Shown here one piece after another: positions 12,196 through 20,984 of a stretch of 64,000 nt of DNA. Under the pieces are notes generated by a model. That model worked only from the letters and a program-made list of their open reading frames with translations. It was not told the DNA's origin and did no database searches. The translations under genes were made by a program, and so were the position numbers. How positions within the stretch are numbered: position 1 is the stretch's first letter; each line of letters begins with the position of its first letter. The stretch is from Ichthyophis bannanicus (Eukaryota > Chordata > Amphibia > Gymnophiona > Ichthyophiidae). Location of the stretch: positions 1,301,623,022 through 1,301,687,021 of the forward strand of contig CM066033.1 in assembly GCA_033557465.1 (NCBI GenBank), written 5' to 3'.

Positions 12196-12236
12196 CACTT
12201 GATACAGGGTTTGATACCCGAAACGTGCACGTCGTG
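12196..12236 (+). ncRNA. hammerhead-ribozyme-like motif, mirror copy
   Basis: This is the mirror copy of 11857-11897 on the opposite palindrome arm, identical in every position I compared. The stem I to GTC-triplet layout and the degenerate core TTGATAC are the same. Confidence 0.5.
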
Positions 12237-13863
12237 AAAATAGGATATTTTGAGAGCAACATATGTTTTTTGGTAGAGATTCAACAACGAAAGTTAATGA
12301 AACAGATAAGTGCAAATAATTTAATAATTTTATAAGGTGATGAACCTCTTTTGAATAAAATGTAGCTAGCTGTCTGATATGGGTTGTGTGCCAATACCAA
12401 CTCTCCTACAGCTGGCTTCGACAAAAAAATAGTTTTTTGATAGGGGGTATTTTGTAGTGAACTCTGACATTGGGTCCTCTTATTCTTAGACATCTATGCA
12501 GCTTTTGACAGTGTGAATCATCACATCATGCTATCCAGGCTACTACACATAGGAATTAACAACACTGTATTCCAATGGTTTAAGTCATATCTATCGGATA
12601 GAACCCAACAAGTTAAAATAGGCAATACCACCTCCAATATCTACAGCCAAGAACAGGGTCTCCCACAGGGCTCAGCACTCTGCACTATTGTTCAACATTT
12701 ACCTCCAGCTCATTTGTACTATATTTAAAAAATTCAATATATCGTACCACATATATGTGGATGATATAATGTTATATCTCCCATCCAAAATTAGTAATCT
12801 CCCAATCCAACAAATCACTGACTGCTTCACGGAATTAATCAACTGCTATCATCCCACAATCTTAAAATCAACCTCAACAAAACAGAGGCCCTTTTTATAA
12901 CACGTAATCAAAACTTCTCACCACCCCCCGTCATTAAAATTTACGACACAACTATAATAATCAAAGAAGAGATAAAATACCTTGGGGTTATCCTAGATCT
13001 CACGCTAAACATGGACTCCTTCATAAAGCACACAACAAGAAAAATATACTATAAACTGAGACTACTAAAGTAGCTCCGCCCACTCCTTCACCCGAACGAC
13101 TTTAAATCAGTACTTAAAGCAATTGTCACCCCACACTTTGACTATGCAAACTCCATACTCCACGGATTGCCTAAGTAAACAATACAACCTCTACAAACTG
13201 CACAACATATAGCTGCCAGAATAACAGCGAATGTCAACCCAATGGACCATATAACCCCAAAACTAGCGGACTTACACTGGCTCCCTATACATTACTGCAC
13301 CCAGTACAAAGTAATCCTAACCACTTTTAAACTTAACAATGACATTTCCCCATCCCACCTTTCCTCTCATCACTAGTGAAAAGACCTCTCGCACTCAACG
13401 AGACTGTAATAAAAACAAACACAACAGCGCCAGACATCAGAAAGTCTAAAAAAATCACTCACAACAGAGCATTTACCCACTGCACCCCCACTCTGTGGAA
13501 CAAACTCCCAGATAGCCTAAGAGCCACAAAAGATCTATCCACCTTCCGAAAAAAACTTAAAACCTACCTTTTCATACAGCACTTTGGCTCCATTACATAT
13601 AATCCTAACTTCACACAGGCTTGACCACATCAATAACACAAGACAAAACTCACTTTGTATATAGTTAAAACATCTTGTTTTGTTGTTATAACTGTACATA
13701 GTTGATATCGTTCCATGTAAGCTAAATTTGAATCCTCTGTACAATTCATTGTTGTTCCCTGTAAACCGCAATTGATCTTTAGGAAATTGCGGTATAAAAA
13801 TGTAAAATAAATAAATAAACTAGAAAATAAGGCAGTACGCCCACAATTAGGAGGTAAATTCAA

Positions 13864-14979
13864 TCATCCATTATTACCCTGCTTTGCTATGCCCTGTCTC
13901 TCAGATAGAAGTTTTTCCAGATGTGTAACATCAACAAAAACAAAGGAAGCACCATCAAAACTGATGATGCATTTATAAGGGAAGCGCAAGAAAAAGGTGG
14001 CACCCAGAGCTAAGACCTGAAGCTTCAGATTTAGAAGTTGGGCTCCACAAGACACATCTGGAAAAACATTCACAACCTGTCCACAAAACATGGCCGACTT
14101 AACCTTGAAAAAAGCCCTAAGGATACGCTGTTTAATCTCTACAGACGGAAAAGTAACCAACAAAGTGGCACGCTGATTAATAATATCCAGAGAGTCCTCT
14201 AAGAAGGCCGTCAAATTAGGCATAGAAGGAACCACCTCATCCAATCTGCCCTCAACAGGACTAGTATTTTTGAGGCTTGAAGGGATATAGTAAATTTGTG
14301 AAACTTCAATTAAGTCTGGTATGACTAAAATCTCTTTCAAATATTTATCCAGAAGAATCTTAGGTGAAAGAAGAGAAGACTGAGGAAAATTCAAAAAACG
14401 CAAATTACATGAACGCGTAGAGTTTTCAAGAGCTTCCAACTTAGCATGAAGGATCAAAGAATCTTTAATCCCAGCAACATTTACCGCATGTAGTGGAAGG
14501 ACTTGAGACTCCAGCTGAGTAAGAGCCATATCCACAGATAAAACCTTCTCATCAAGCTGCTGCAGGGAAACAGCAGCTTCTTGAGAGAAAGTACACAATG
14601 AATTTAACGTAGAAGACATTTTATCATCAATACACTTTAAGGACCCCCAAACATCTTTCAATGTAATCTCTGCATCTGGGAGCAGAACTGGGAGCTCAGA
14701 AGAGCTACCAGGAGCTGTAAACCGAACCGATTTAGGCAGACTAACCAACGGTTTAATATCCCTTACCAACTCTGGGGACTCTCCAGAAAAAGTGGAAGCG
14801 AGCAAGGGCACAGGACAGGGTGGTGGGGATCTCCCATCCGAACTCAGGGAGACCCCATCAGGAGAAGACTGTGCCAGCGGCAAGGGAGCAAAGTGCTTAT
14901 CCAGGGGGCCGGCCGGTTTAACAGCCACAGCACCAGCGCCCTGGACTTTGCTCCCGGCTTTAGCCATCCGCTTTCCCAT
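13864..14979 (-). CDS. L1/Tx1 ORF1-like RNA-binding protein (371 aa, open)
   Basis: An uninterrupted 371-residue frame. The N-terminal 90 residues are rich in proline and serine and look disordered. A coiled-coil-like stretch follows (about 105-175), then the block LEALENSTRSCNLRFLNFP (about 183-201), which matches the start of the RNA-recognition-like core of L1 ORF1 proteins (usually LEDRSRRNN). Next comes a segment reading ATLLVTFPSVEIKQRILRAFF (shown here only in part: LLVTFPSVEIKQRILRA) with a FPDVS motif, and a C-terminal domain ending FVFVDVTHLEKLL. The expected role is nucleic-acid binding and chaperoning in the L1 ribonucleoprotein. The frame is intact, unlike most neighbours, which suggests a fairly recent insertion. 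No ORF2 follows. The ATG near 14979 fits the usual ORF1 start. Confidence 0.75.
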   Translation of the reverse strand: MGKRMAKAGSKVQGAGAVAVKPAGPLDKHFAPLPLAQSSPDGVSLSSDGRSPPPCPVPLLASTFSGESPELVRDIKPLVSLPKSVRFTAPGSSSELPVLLPDAEITLKDVWGSLKCIDDKMSSTLNSLCTFSQEAAVSLQQLDEKVLSVDMALTQLESQVLPLHAVNVAGIKDSLILHAKLEALENSTRSCNLRFLNFPQSSLLSPKILLDKYLKEILVIPDLIEVSQIYYIPSSLKNTSPVEGRLDEVVPSMPNLTAFLEDSLDIINQRATLLVTFPSVEIKQRILRAFFKVKSAMFCGQVVNVFPDVSCGAQLLNLKLQVLALGATFFLRFPYKCIISFDGASFVFVDVTHLEKLLSERQGIAKQGNNG

Positions 14980-15218
14980 ATTAAAACAAACACAAAATAA
15001 ATTAAATAGTCAAGGAAAACTGAAGGCTCAGAACGCCGCAGTGACACCAAAGATCCACTCAAACCTATAGGCAAAGCAGGTGACCTTGCTGGGTGCAGGC
15101 TGCCCCTGCCGTGCCTGCCGATGTTGTAGGGAGAATAGCGGCGTCAGCAACGGCATCCAAAATGGCAGCAGTCACTAGGGCCGATGGTCAGTCCCCACAC
15201 ACCTCCAGCCGATTCCCA
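14980..15218 (-). other. 5' untranslated region of ORF1-only L1 copy 1
   Basis: The sequence upstream of ORF1 on the minus strand is GC-rich (GCGGCGTC and GGCAGGCACGGCAGGGG-type runs) and precedes the ORF1 ATG directly. It ends at the L2-A junction. It may act as the internal promoter, but I see no specific factor site. Confidence 0.5.
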
Positions 15219-15880
15219 ACAAACTAGATTTATCAGGACACTTGTAGATAAAGATGCCGTTCTCATTTTTATCCTGTCACTAATCATCAGCCGCACCTTT
15301 TACAATGGTGTCCCCCAGTTTGTGGTAAGGAAGCTTCAATTTATCCAGAATACTGCATGAAACTTGCTCCATTCTCCTAAAGCACTTGCAGATATCTCCC
15401 CTTTATTGATCAAACACCACTGGATACCAGTAGCCTGTGGTATTAAATTCAAGGTCCTTGGTCATGTCATCACGCACATTTCTGGTGCTCCTCCCTGCCT
15501 AATTCGTTCTCACAGTGATTAATTTCTAGCCATTTCTCTGCCTTCTCATGCACACTAGTTAAATACTTGCTATTCAGCTTTTTTTATTTAGTGCTCTGGA
15601 ACGCCATCCTAAACACCTAAGGATTAAGACTTTCTTGGCAAGATTCAAGCTGAGCCTCAAGGCTTCATTCTTTCCTCTGCTGTTGGGTTGTAGATCAAAT
15701 TTTCTGGAATGCCTTTTATCGCTGTTCCCAGCTAACCTTTTTCTCGTCCTTCTTCGATTTTCCCACTTAAATTTTTGTATACCTTTTCCTTTTTGCTATT
15801 TTATTGTAAACTGGTATGATGTAATTACGACTTCTGGCATGTAAAGAATTGTAATAAACGTAAACATACACACACTCTTT
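15219..15880 (+). mobile_element. L2-A LINE, piece 3 (RT C-terminus and 3' tail)
   Basis: This final piece of L2-A reads as SRTFYNGVPQFVVRKLQFIQNTA (about 15290-15350), the usual L2 segment around a second structural repeat of RT. The last part (about 15780-15870) matches the L2 3' tail pattern: TATTGTAAACTGGTATGATG, then AATAAACGTAAAC. It is heavily mutated, consistent with its being the oldest host in this nested cluster. Confidence 0.7.
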
Positions 15881-16945
15881 TGGGGTCTTCCATTTCTATA
15901 CCTCATCATCTCGAGTAGAGGCGCTTACAAAATCCCCAGCTTAGATTACACCCAGCATTTTTCCCATTCCATGTCTAAACACAAAGTTTTGTCATGGTCT
16001 CAGTGTCCAGACATCTAGTCTATGTTCCAGTTGCCTTTCTGGATGGTACCTTGCTACCACCATCCCGTGGCACTGACCCAGCTGGCCTCTGGGGAGTTGT
16101 AGCTTCATTTATATAAATGTAAATTTAACAATTGCCAGTAGTAATCCATCATATCAGGTCGGTTACATTTCTGTGAATAGTGGAGGGGATCTCTAAATCT
16201 CGTACATTAGTACTAGTTCTGTGCAGCCTGCCAGACATTGGTAAAGGTCGACCTGTCTCACTGTTTTTCTCCTTCTGGAATATAGGGAGAGGGTTCCTCA
16301 GTCCCAAATTCTCTCTTTACTTCTAGGGCTTGGAGAGGAATCTGGGGGCTGGCACATACATTTCTCCTGTGTCCTTGGAGACGGGAACCCTAACCCCACA
16401 CTCCCATCTCTCTAGCCCTACAGGAGGCCTAGAAGGTTTCCCTGGCCGCATGACTGGATGTCGAGTGCGCCACCCTGTGGCTGTAACAGATGCTGCACAG
16501 ACCTTTTGTTCTTACAACTTTCTTTACTCTTTGCAAAGACACTGCAACCGCATGTATGCGTACGTAGGGAAACGGCGACGTGCTCTAACAGAGCATCAAC
16601 ATGAATGGAGCATGTTCCTGTTTAATGTGTAGATGCTGGCAGGATATGCAATATATTACAAAAACTCTGAAAGTGAGCTGATTTGGGGAATACATGATTT
16701 CGACATTGCATTCTGGGTTTGAGCCCTATTGTACAGGCTGCCAGAGAATGTGCTGAAAGGAGTTAAATTTATGCTAGTGCAACAGCATATATGAATCCTG
16801 TTCCTAGCAGAGGCCATCTCCATGGATGTAATTCTGTGGGTTTATTTACTATATCTGTGTTGCTGTGGCTGGGAGGTGGGAGTTTGAGAAGATGCAGCTT
16901 GATTAACGGGGATGTCTTGACTAACTCAAACTTTTGTATTTACAG
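15881..16945 (+). other. intron sequence upstream of the BEND3 exon
   Basis: I recognise no transposon or coding sequence here. Short open frames (for example 16330-16632) show no family resemblance. The last 25 bases hold a plausible branch site (TTGACTAAC at 16917-16925), a pyrimidine-rich run and the acceptor AG. This part may be unique host intron. Confidence 0.5.
16917..16945 (+). other. BEND3: 3' splice site (branch point and acceptor) of BEND3 exon
   Basis: TTGACTAAC (16917-16925) closely fits the branch-point consensus, with the likely branch A at 16924. It is followed by CTTTTGTATTTACAG ending at 16945. Translation is open across the AG, but BEND3-like sequence starts only downstream, so an acceptor here is the simplest reading. 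The first exon codon AGT is in frame, implying a phase-0 junction. Confidence 0.65.
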
Positions 16946-19189
16946 AGTTTGCTCTCCTGTATAAAGCACCGAGATGTCAGCTCTCCCCCATTAGGGTGCA
17001 TGGACCAGTCAAGCAAGGTCGTAAGTTCCAGCACAACGTTCTTCGGTGATGGGGATGAGCCGCCCAGCAAGATCACCACCACTGTTTCATACAAGAAACC
17101 GTTATACGGCATCTCACACAAAATAACAGAAAAGAAAATCCCACCTGGGTTAGATCAGTTTGCTGCCTATGAAGTTAGTAGTGCTGGCAGCCCTTCTCCT
17201 CTCCGGATGCTGAGTGACCAGCGCAAACGAGAATCTGGCAACAGTACTACAACAGCCACTGAAACCGATCTCAATATCTTTACTCTTATCCAGAAGATGT
17301 TCTACACTCTCAATGCGCTGAGCTCCAACATGACGCAGCTGCACAGCAAGGTGGACCTGCTGTCCCTGGAGGTGAACCGGATCAAGAGAAAGGTGAGCCC
17401 CGTGGAGCCTGTGGCAGAGTTCCAGCCACCACCTGAATACCAGCTAACCAGCGCAGAGCTGAAGCAGGTGTTGGACCAGAGTGTCTCAGCTGGGGACCTG
17501 GCATGCCGGCTGCTAGTACAGCTCTTTCCAGAACTCTTTGGCGATAGTGAATTTGGGCAGGGCTGCAGCACCTGTGGCTTCCCAGGAAGGAAGAAGCTGG
17601 AGTCCCTGCACCTGCAGCTCATCCGGAGCTACGTGGAGGCCTGCCACCCATCTGTGAAGAGCACCCAGATCTGGCAGACAGAGTGCTTGCCACAGGTCAA
17701 TGATTTCTTCAGCCGTTTCTGGGCCCAGAGGGAAATGGAGGGGGGCCAGCAGCAGGGTATTCAGTCACCCACTTTCTACCAGACTGAAGAAGTGGACACA
17801 GTGCACTTCATTGAGGACAAGGAACAGGATGAAGCCCTGTCCCTGGACCAAAATAATGTCACCATTTTGGACTATACTTTGGATTCCCAAGATCTCAATG
17901 ATATCTTAGAGGAGGCCTCCTCACCAGGGGAGTTTGCGGTGTTCCTGCTGCACCGGCTCTTCCCGGAGCTTTTTGATCACCGTAAGCTGGCTGAACGTTA
18001 CAGCTGCTATGGGGGCTCCGAGAAGCTCCCATTGGACCTTCACCGGCTGCAGATAATCCGCAGGTACACAGAGATTTATTTCCCCGACATGCAAGAGGAG
18101 GAGGCCTGGCTACAGCAGTGCGCCCATCGGATGGACGATGAGTTGGAGAGCATCTATGTGGACAGCAGTGACTGCGAGGAGATTCAAGATGATTGCTATG
18201 ACTCCTCCAGTCTGCCCGACGATGTGTCTGTGGTGAAAGTTGAAGATGGCTATGAGTATGAAAGGCCTGGGCGCCGGTCCAAGAAGATATGGCTGGTGCC
18301 CGTGGACTTTGACAAAATCGACTTCTCGCCGCCTGACTTTGAGGTGCCTATACCAGAATACATGCTGAGCAAGGAGCAGATGAGGAGTATCTATGAAAGC
18401 AGCCTGTCCATCGGTAACTTTGCATCCCGCTTACTTGTCCACCTGTTCCCTGAGCTTTTCACGCACGAAAATCTGCGGAAGCAGTACAACTGCAGTGGCT
18501 CTCTAGGCAAGAAGCAACTGGACCCCGTCAGGATCAAGCTTATTAGGCACTATGTGCAGCTTCTGTACCCAAGAGCCAGGAATGACAGGGTATGGATGCT
18601 GGAGTTTGTGGGGAAACTGGACGAGAGGTGCAGGCGCCGGGATACAGAGCAGCGGCGGACCTACCAGCAGCAGCGGAAGGTGCATGTGCCAGGACCTGAG
18701 AGAAGAGAATTTATGGCCTTTGAACTGAACCCGGACAGGTTTCGGGAATTGCTAGAGGGTCCGCCACTGCCACCCGAGCGGAGCAGCAAGGACTTCTGCA
18801 AGATCCCGCTGGACGAATTGGCGGTGTCATCCCCAGACTTTCCTGTGCCATCTCTCTACCTGCTGTCTGACAAAGAGGTGAGGGAGATAGTACAACAGAG
18901 CCTCTCTGTGGGGAACTTTGCTGCCCGGCTGCTGGTCAGACTCTTTCCTGAACTCTTCACTCCGGAGAACCTCCGGCTGCAGTACAACCACTCAGGGGCT
19001 TGCAATAAGAAGCAGCTGGATCCCGTTCGCCTGAGGCTTATCCGGCACTACGTGGAAGCTGTTTACCCAGTGGAGAAGATGGAAGAGGTGTGGCATTATG
19101 AATGTATTCCGAGCATTGACGAGAGATGCAGGCGGCCCAATAGGAAAAAATGTGACATACTTAAGAAGGCCAAAAGAGCAAAGAAGTGA
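16946..19189 (+). CDS. BEND3: BEND3, large 3' coding exon (four BEN domains, stop at 19187-19189)
   Basis: This exon encodes about 747 residues of BEND3, a nuclear BEN-domain DNA-binding repressor. In mammals BEND3 binds CpG-containing motifs, associates with NuRD and acts at heterochromatin, rDNA and bivalent promoters. The conserved segment starts with SYKKPLYGISHKI (about 17087). A predicted coiled coil follows (LIQKMFYTLNALSSNM to RIKRK, 17285-17392). The four BEN domains lie at about 17444-17719, 17885-18145, 18365-18643 and 18860-19132. Each has the recurrent core LLVxLFPELF, diverged to FLLHRLFPELF in BEN2. A V-K-V-E SUMO consensus lies near 18235, and a basic tail ends the protein. 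The frame has no stop or frameshift. Compared with human BEND3 (about 828 aa) roughly the first 100 residues are missing and must lie in upstream exons. The region before SYKKPLYG is weakly conserved, so the exact exon start is less certain than the rest. Confidence 0.95.
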   Translation, partial: SLLSCIKHRDVSSPPLGCMDQSSKVVSSSTTFFGDGDEPPSKITTTVSYKKPLYGISHKITEKKIPPGLDQFAAYEVSSAGSPSPLRMLSDQRKRESGNSTTTATETDLNIFTLIQKMFYTLNALSSNMTQLHSKVDLLSLEVNRIKRKVSPVEPVAEFQPPPEYQLTSAELKQVLDQSVSAGDLACRLLVQLFPELFGDSEFGQGCSTCGFPGRKKLESLHLQLIRSYVEACHPSVKSTQIWQTECLPQVNDFFSRFWAQREMEGGQQQGIQSPTFYQTEEVDTVHFIEDKEQDEALSLDQNNVTILDYTLDSQDLNDILEEASSPGEFAVFLLHRLFPELFDHRKLAERYSCYGGSEKLPLDLHRLQIIRRYTEIYFPDMQEEEAWLQQCAHRMDDELESIYVDSSDCEEIQDDCYDSSSLPDDVSVVKVEDGYEYERPGRRSKKIWLVPVDFDKIDFSPPDFEVPIPEYMLSKEQMRSIYESSLSIGNFASRLLVHLFPELFTHENLRKQYNCSGSLGKKQLDPVRIKLIRHYVQLLYPRARNDRVWMLEFVGKLDERCRRRDTEQRRTYQQQRKVHVPGPERREFMAFELNPDRFRELLEGPPLPPERSSKDFCKIPLDELAVSSPDFPVPSLYLLSDKEVREIVQQSLSVGNFAARLLVRLFPELFTPENLRLQYNHSGACNKKQLDPVRLRLIRHYVEAVYPVEKMEEVWHYECIPSIDERCRRPNRKKCDILKKAKRAKK

Positions 19190-19560
19190 CAGACTATGGG
19201 CGCTCCTGGAACTTTAGGGGCACTAAGTTATTAGTAGGACATGCCCAGAGGTTCAGTTGGAAATGCTGCATTTTGAATCTGAATTTTGTAGGGCAGGAGA
19301 GCTGAAGAATGCAGTGGTGGGGAATGACGGACAACGTACATACTTGCAGGAAAGCTCATCAGACCTGGTGGATGTCAGTACCTTAGAAAATTGAATTTTT
19401 ATATGGCATAGTTGGCTACCTCTCTCTTAATTGATCAAACATTTTAGGGTTTTTTTCACATTCTCCCACCCTTACTCTACAGTGGGACATTTTCCTCTTT
19501 ATGGAGAACGTTTAGACGTTTGATTAAAAACATTCACATTGATCAGACCCGTTTTATATA
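19190..19560 (+). other. BEND3: BEND3 3' untranslated region (proximal part)
   Basis: Non-coding sequence follows the stop codon. It contains T-rich tracts and an ATTAAA at 19523-19528 that could serve as a poly(A) signal. I see no transposon before about 19562. The true 3' UTR may extend further, because mammalian BEND3 has a long one. Confidence 0.6.
19523..19528 (+). terminator. candidate poly(A) signal ATTAAA
   Basis: This is a variant poly(A) hexamer 334 bases after the BEND3 stop codon. An AATAAA lies further away at 20727-20732, beyond the hAT MITE. Which one is used cannot be told from sequence alone. Confidence 0.3.
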
Positions 19561-19561
19561 A

Positions 19562-19902
19562 TATCATAGAAATGATACAGCTGGAAAGGATTTAAGGGGT
19601 CATCAGGTGGCTGCCCTCCCCCCTTATCCACTACTCCAGAAAAATGTTTGTAATTCTCCAATGGTGGAGATTCCCCCTCCCTGGGTCATTTGCTCCCATG
19701 CTCGATGGCTCTTAAAATTATGCCTTCCTAATCTGCCCTAAATCTCCCAGACTCTAATGAATGCCAGTAATTTCTTGTTTTACCCCCAATGGAGAATGGG
19801 GACCTATCATGTTATTCCTTAATCTTCTAATATGTCTGAAAGCTCCTGACAAGTCGCTGTCTTTAGGATAAGTGTATGCAACCTTTCCTCATAGCTCATA
19901 TT
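19562..19902 (-). mobile_element. old CR1 3'-end fragment
   Basis: The left edge reads ATCATAGAAATGATACAGCTGGAAAGGATTT. This resembles the reversed CR1 3' end, whose octamer repeat (ATTCTATG type) is followed by a CCTTTCCAGC-type segment. The rest is about 340 bases of diverged CR1 tail with a C-rich block. It is much more divergent than the other CR1 copies in the window. It ends at the hAT MITE. Confidence 0.55.
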
Positions 19903-19910
19903 ACCTAGAC

Positions 19911-20354
19911 CAGTGCTTCTCAGCCTTTTTTAATTTTGTGACACGCTTTTTGAGTTTGTTCAATCCTTATGGTACATCAAACCCAATTTTGTATGATCCT
20001 CTCTCTCAGTCCCTCCCATTAGCAGAGAGAGAAAGAGCAACACATCTGTCCTGTGTGGATCTCATTCTGCTGGGTTCATACTGATGTGTGAATATGTGCA
20101 CTGTCTTTCTCCTACCAGGGGAGGCAAGGAGAGGAACAAGGCTTCCTGATTTCTTGTGTGTGAATCAAGGACACTTGTTCTCTGTAGTGCCAGTACCAAG
20201 CAGGCAGTTGACTTTAGAAAGCAGAAGGCTTTTTCTCCGAGTTACTATCCACTAGAAATGGGGCAACACCTTCATGAACCCATGCCCTTTTAGTCACCCC
20301 AAGGACTTGCCAAAGGCACACCAGTGTGCCACAGCAACTGGTTGAGACGTACTG
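19911..20354. mobile_element. non-autonomous hAT element (MITE) with 8-bp TSD
   Basis: The 444-base element begins CAGTGCTTCTCAGCC and ends GGTTGAGACGTACTG, so its imperfect terminal inverted repeats follow the hAT pattern CAGTGNTTCTCAACC. It is flanked by ACCTAGAC at 19903-19910 and 20355-20362, an exact 8-bp duplication as hAT transposases produce. A GGCACACCAGTGTGCC hairpin near the right end is typical of Charlie-like relatives. There is no transposase ORF. It lies downstream of BEND3 and could be part of its 3' UTR. Confidence 0.85.
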
Positions 20355-20565
20355 ACCTAGACTGCTTATCCTTTTCTTGCTGTCCTCTGAACTTTCTACA
20401 AAAATTTCCATGTCATTCTTGGAAGTGTAGGACCCAAAACTGGAAACACATCTTTCAACAAGGGCCTTGCACATATTCACGTTAGTAGACTTGTTATTTG
20501 GCTAGATATACATTTCCAGAGGGATAGTGATGTTATTCTGGAGTAGCAAAAATGACAGTCAGTTG

Positions 20566-20692
20566 GTACCCTGCAGACTAACCAGTTTATCGAGGCACGA
20601 GCTTTCAAGGACAAGAGTGCACTTCATCAAATGACAAGCTAGATGTCCTTGAAAGCTTGTGTCTTGATAAACTGGTTAGTCTGTAAGGTATC
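20566..20692. repeat. hairpin repeat (inverted arms of about 45 bases)
   Basis: GCAGACTAACCAGTTTATC...GAGCTTTCAAGGACA (left arm) pairs with TGTCCTTGAAAGC...GATAAACTGGTTAGTCTGTAAGG (right arm) around a spacer of about 35 bases. It may be a short foldback MITE or the tip of a larger repeat. I do not recognise the family. Confidence 0.55.
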
Positions 20693-20984
20693 ATATCACC
20701 TGCCTTTGTCATTTTTGGGTACATATAATAAACATGGATGGACAGTTCTACCCCTTCATCCTTCCTTGCAAGCTTTGGTAGTGCTGGGTGGAAGCTAATT
20801 CAGCCATTCTTCAGTATAGTCCTTGAATCCACCCTCTCCAAACTCGTACGCAAACATGTCTGATTTTCAGGAGAGTCAAAATGTGCATCTTAACCTGGTC
20901 CTTACCCACTCGTGGGATTCACAGATGTTAATTTGTAGTGGTTTAAAAGCGACAACCTTTGCACCTCCCAAATGGCAGCCCTGT

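Larger units (their letters stand above)
11582..12475. mobile_element. Penelope-type foldback insertion 1 with 13-bp TSD
   Basis: This is an almost perfect palindrome (11619-12475, centre about 12047, arms about 420 bases, virtually no spacer) with a unique 37-base extension on the left (11582-11618). It is flanked by CCTCTTATTCTTA at 11569-11581 and 12476-12488, and removing it restores the L2 reading LLLFLDIYAAFD. The arms carry a hammerhead-like motif (11857-11897 minus, 12196-12236 plus) closely related to the motif in the GIY-YIG-containing element at 50294-51521. It is therefore most likely an inverted pair of Penelope-like pseudo-LTRs. It encodes nothing. Confidence 0.75.
10655..13830 (+). 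mobile_element. L2-B LINE, 5'-truncated, split by a foldback
   Basis: The plus-strand L2 starts in the linker before RT (LKQLKKELRKAERKWRNS at about 10770-10830). RT runs in broken frames: 11225-11580 (SYRPISSLPLLTKLIEKA, QYGFRPYHGTETLL), then after the foldback 12489-12900 (YAAFDSVNHHIML; active site YVDD near 12757; QGLPQGSALC), with a C-terminal part at 13376-13624. The 3' end carries the L2-type tail: a GTAAACCGCAATTG...TTGCGGTATAAAA hairpin at about 13760-13800 followed by AAATAAATAAAT. The foldback at 11582-12475 interrupts motif A. Confidence 0.85.
10517..15218 (-). mobile_element. L1/Tx1 element with ORF1 but no ORF2, copy 1
   Basis: The minus-strand element has a 5' region (about 15218-14980), ORF1 (14979-13864), and a short 3' tail at about 10650-10517 ending in an A-rich stretch (TAAATAAAAAACATTT on the minus strand). 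L2-B (10655-13830) was inserted between ORF1 and the tail. Removing L2-B leaves only about 30-60 bases between the ORF1 stop and the tail region, so there is no room for ORF2. A near-match target-site duplication flanks it. It resembles half-L1 (HAL1-type) elements, which would need ORF2 protein from another L1. ORF2 could instead have been lost by a deletion linked to the L2 insertion. Confidence 0.7.

Noticed and set aside
16330..16632. 100-codon open frame in the intron before the BEND3 exon
   Set aside because: No family resemblance, no splice signals supporting an exon, and ordinary length for a chance frame.
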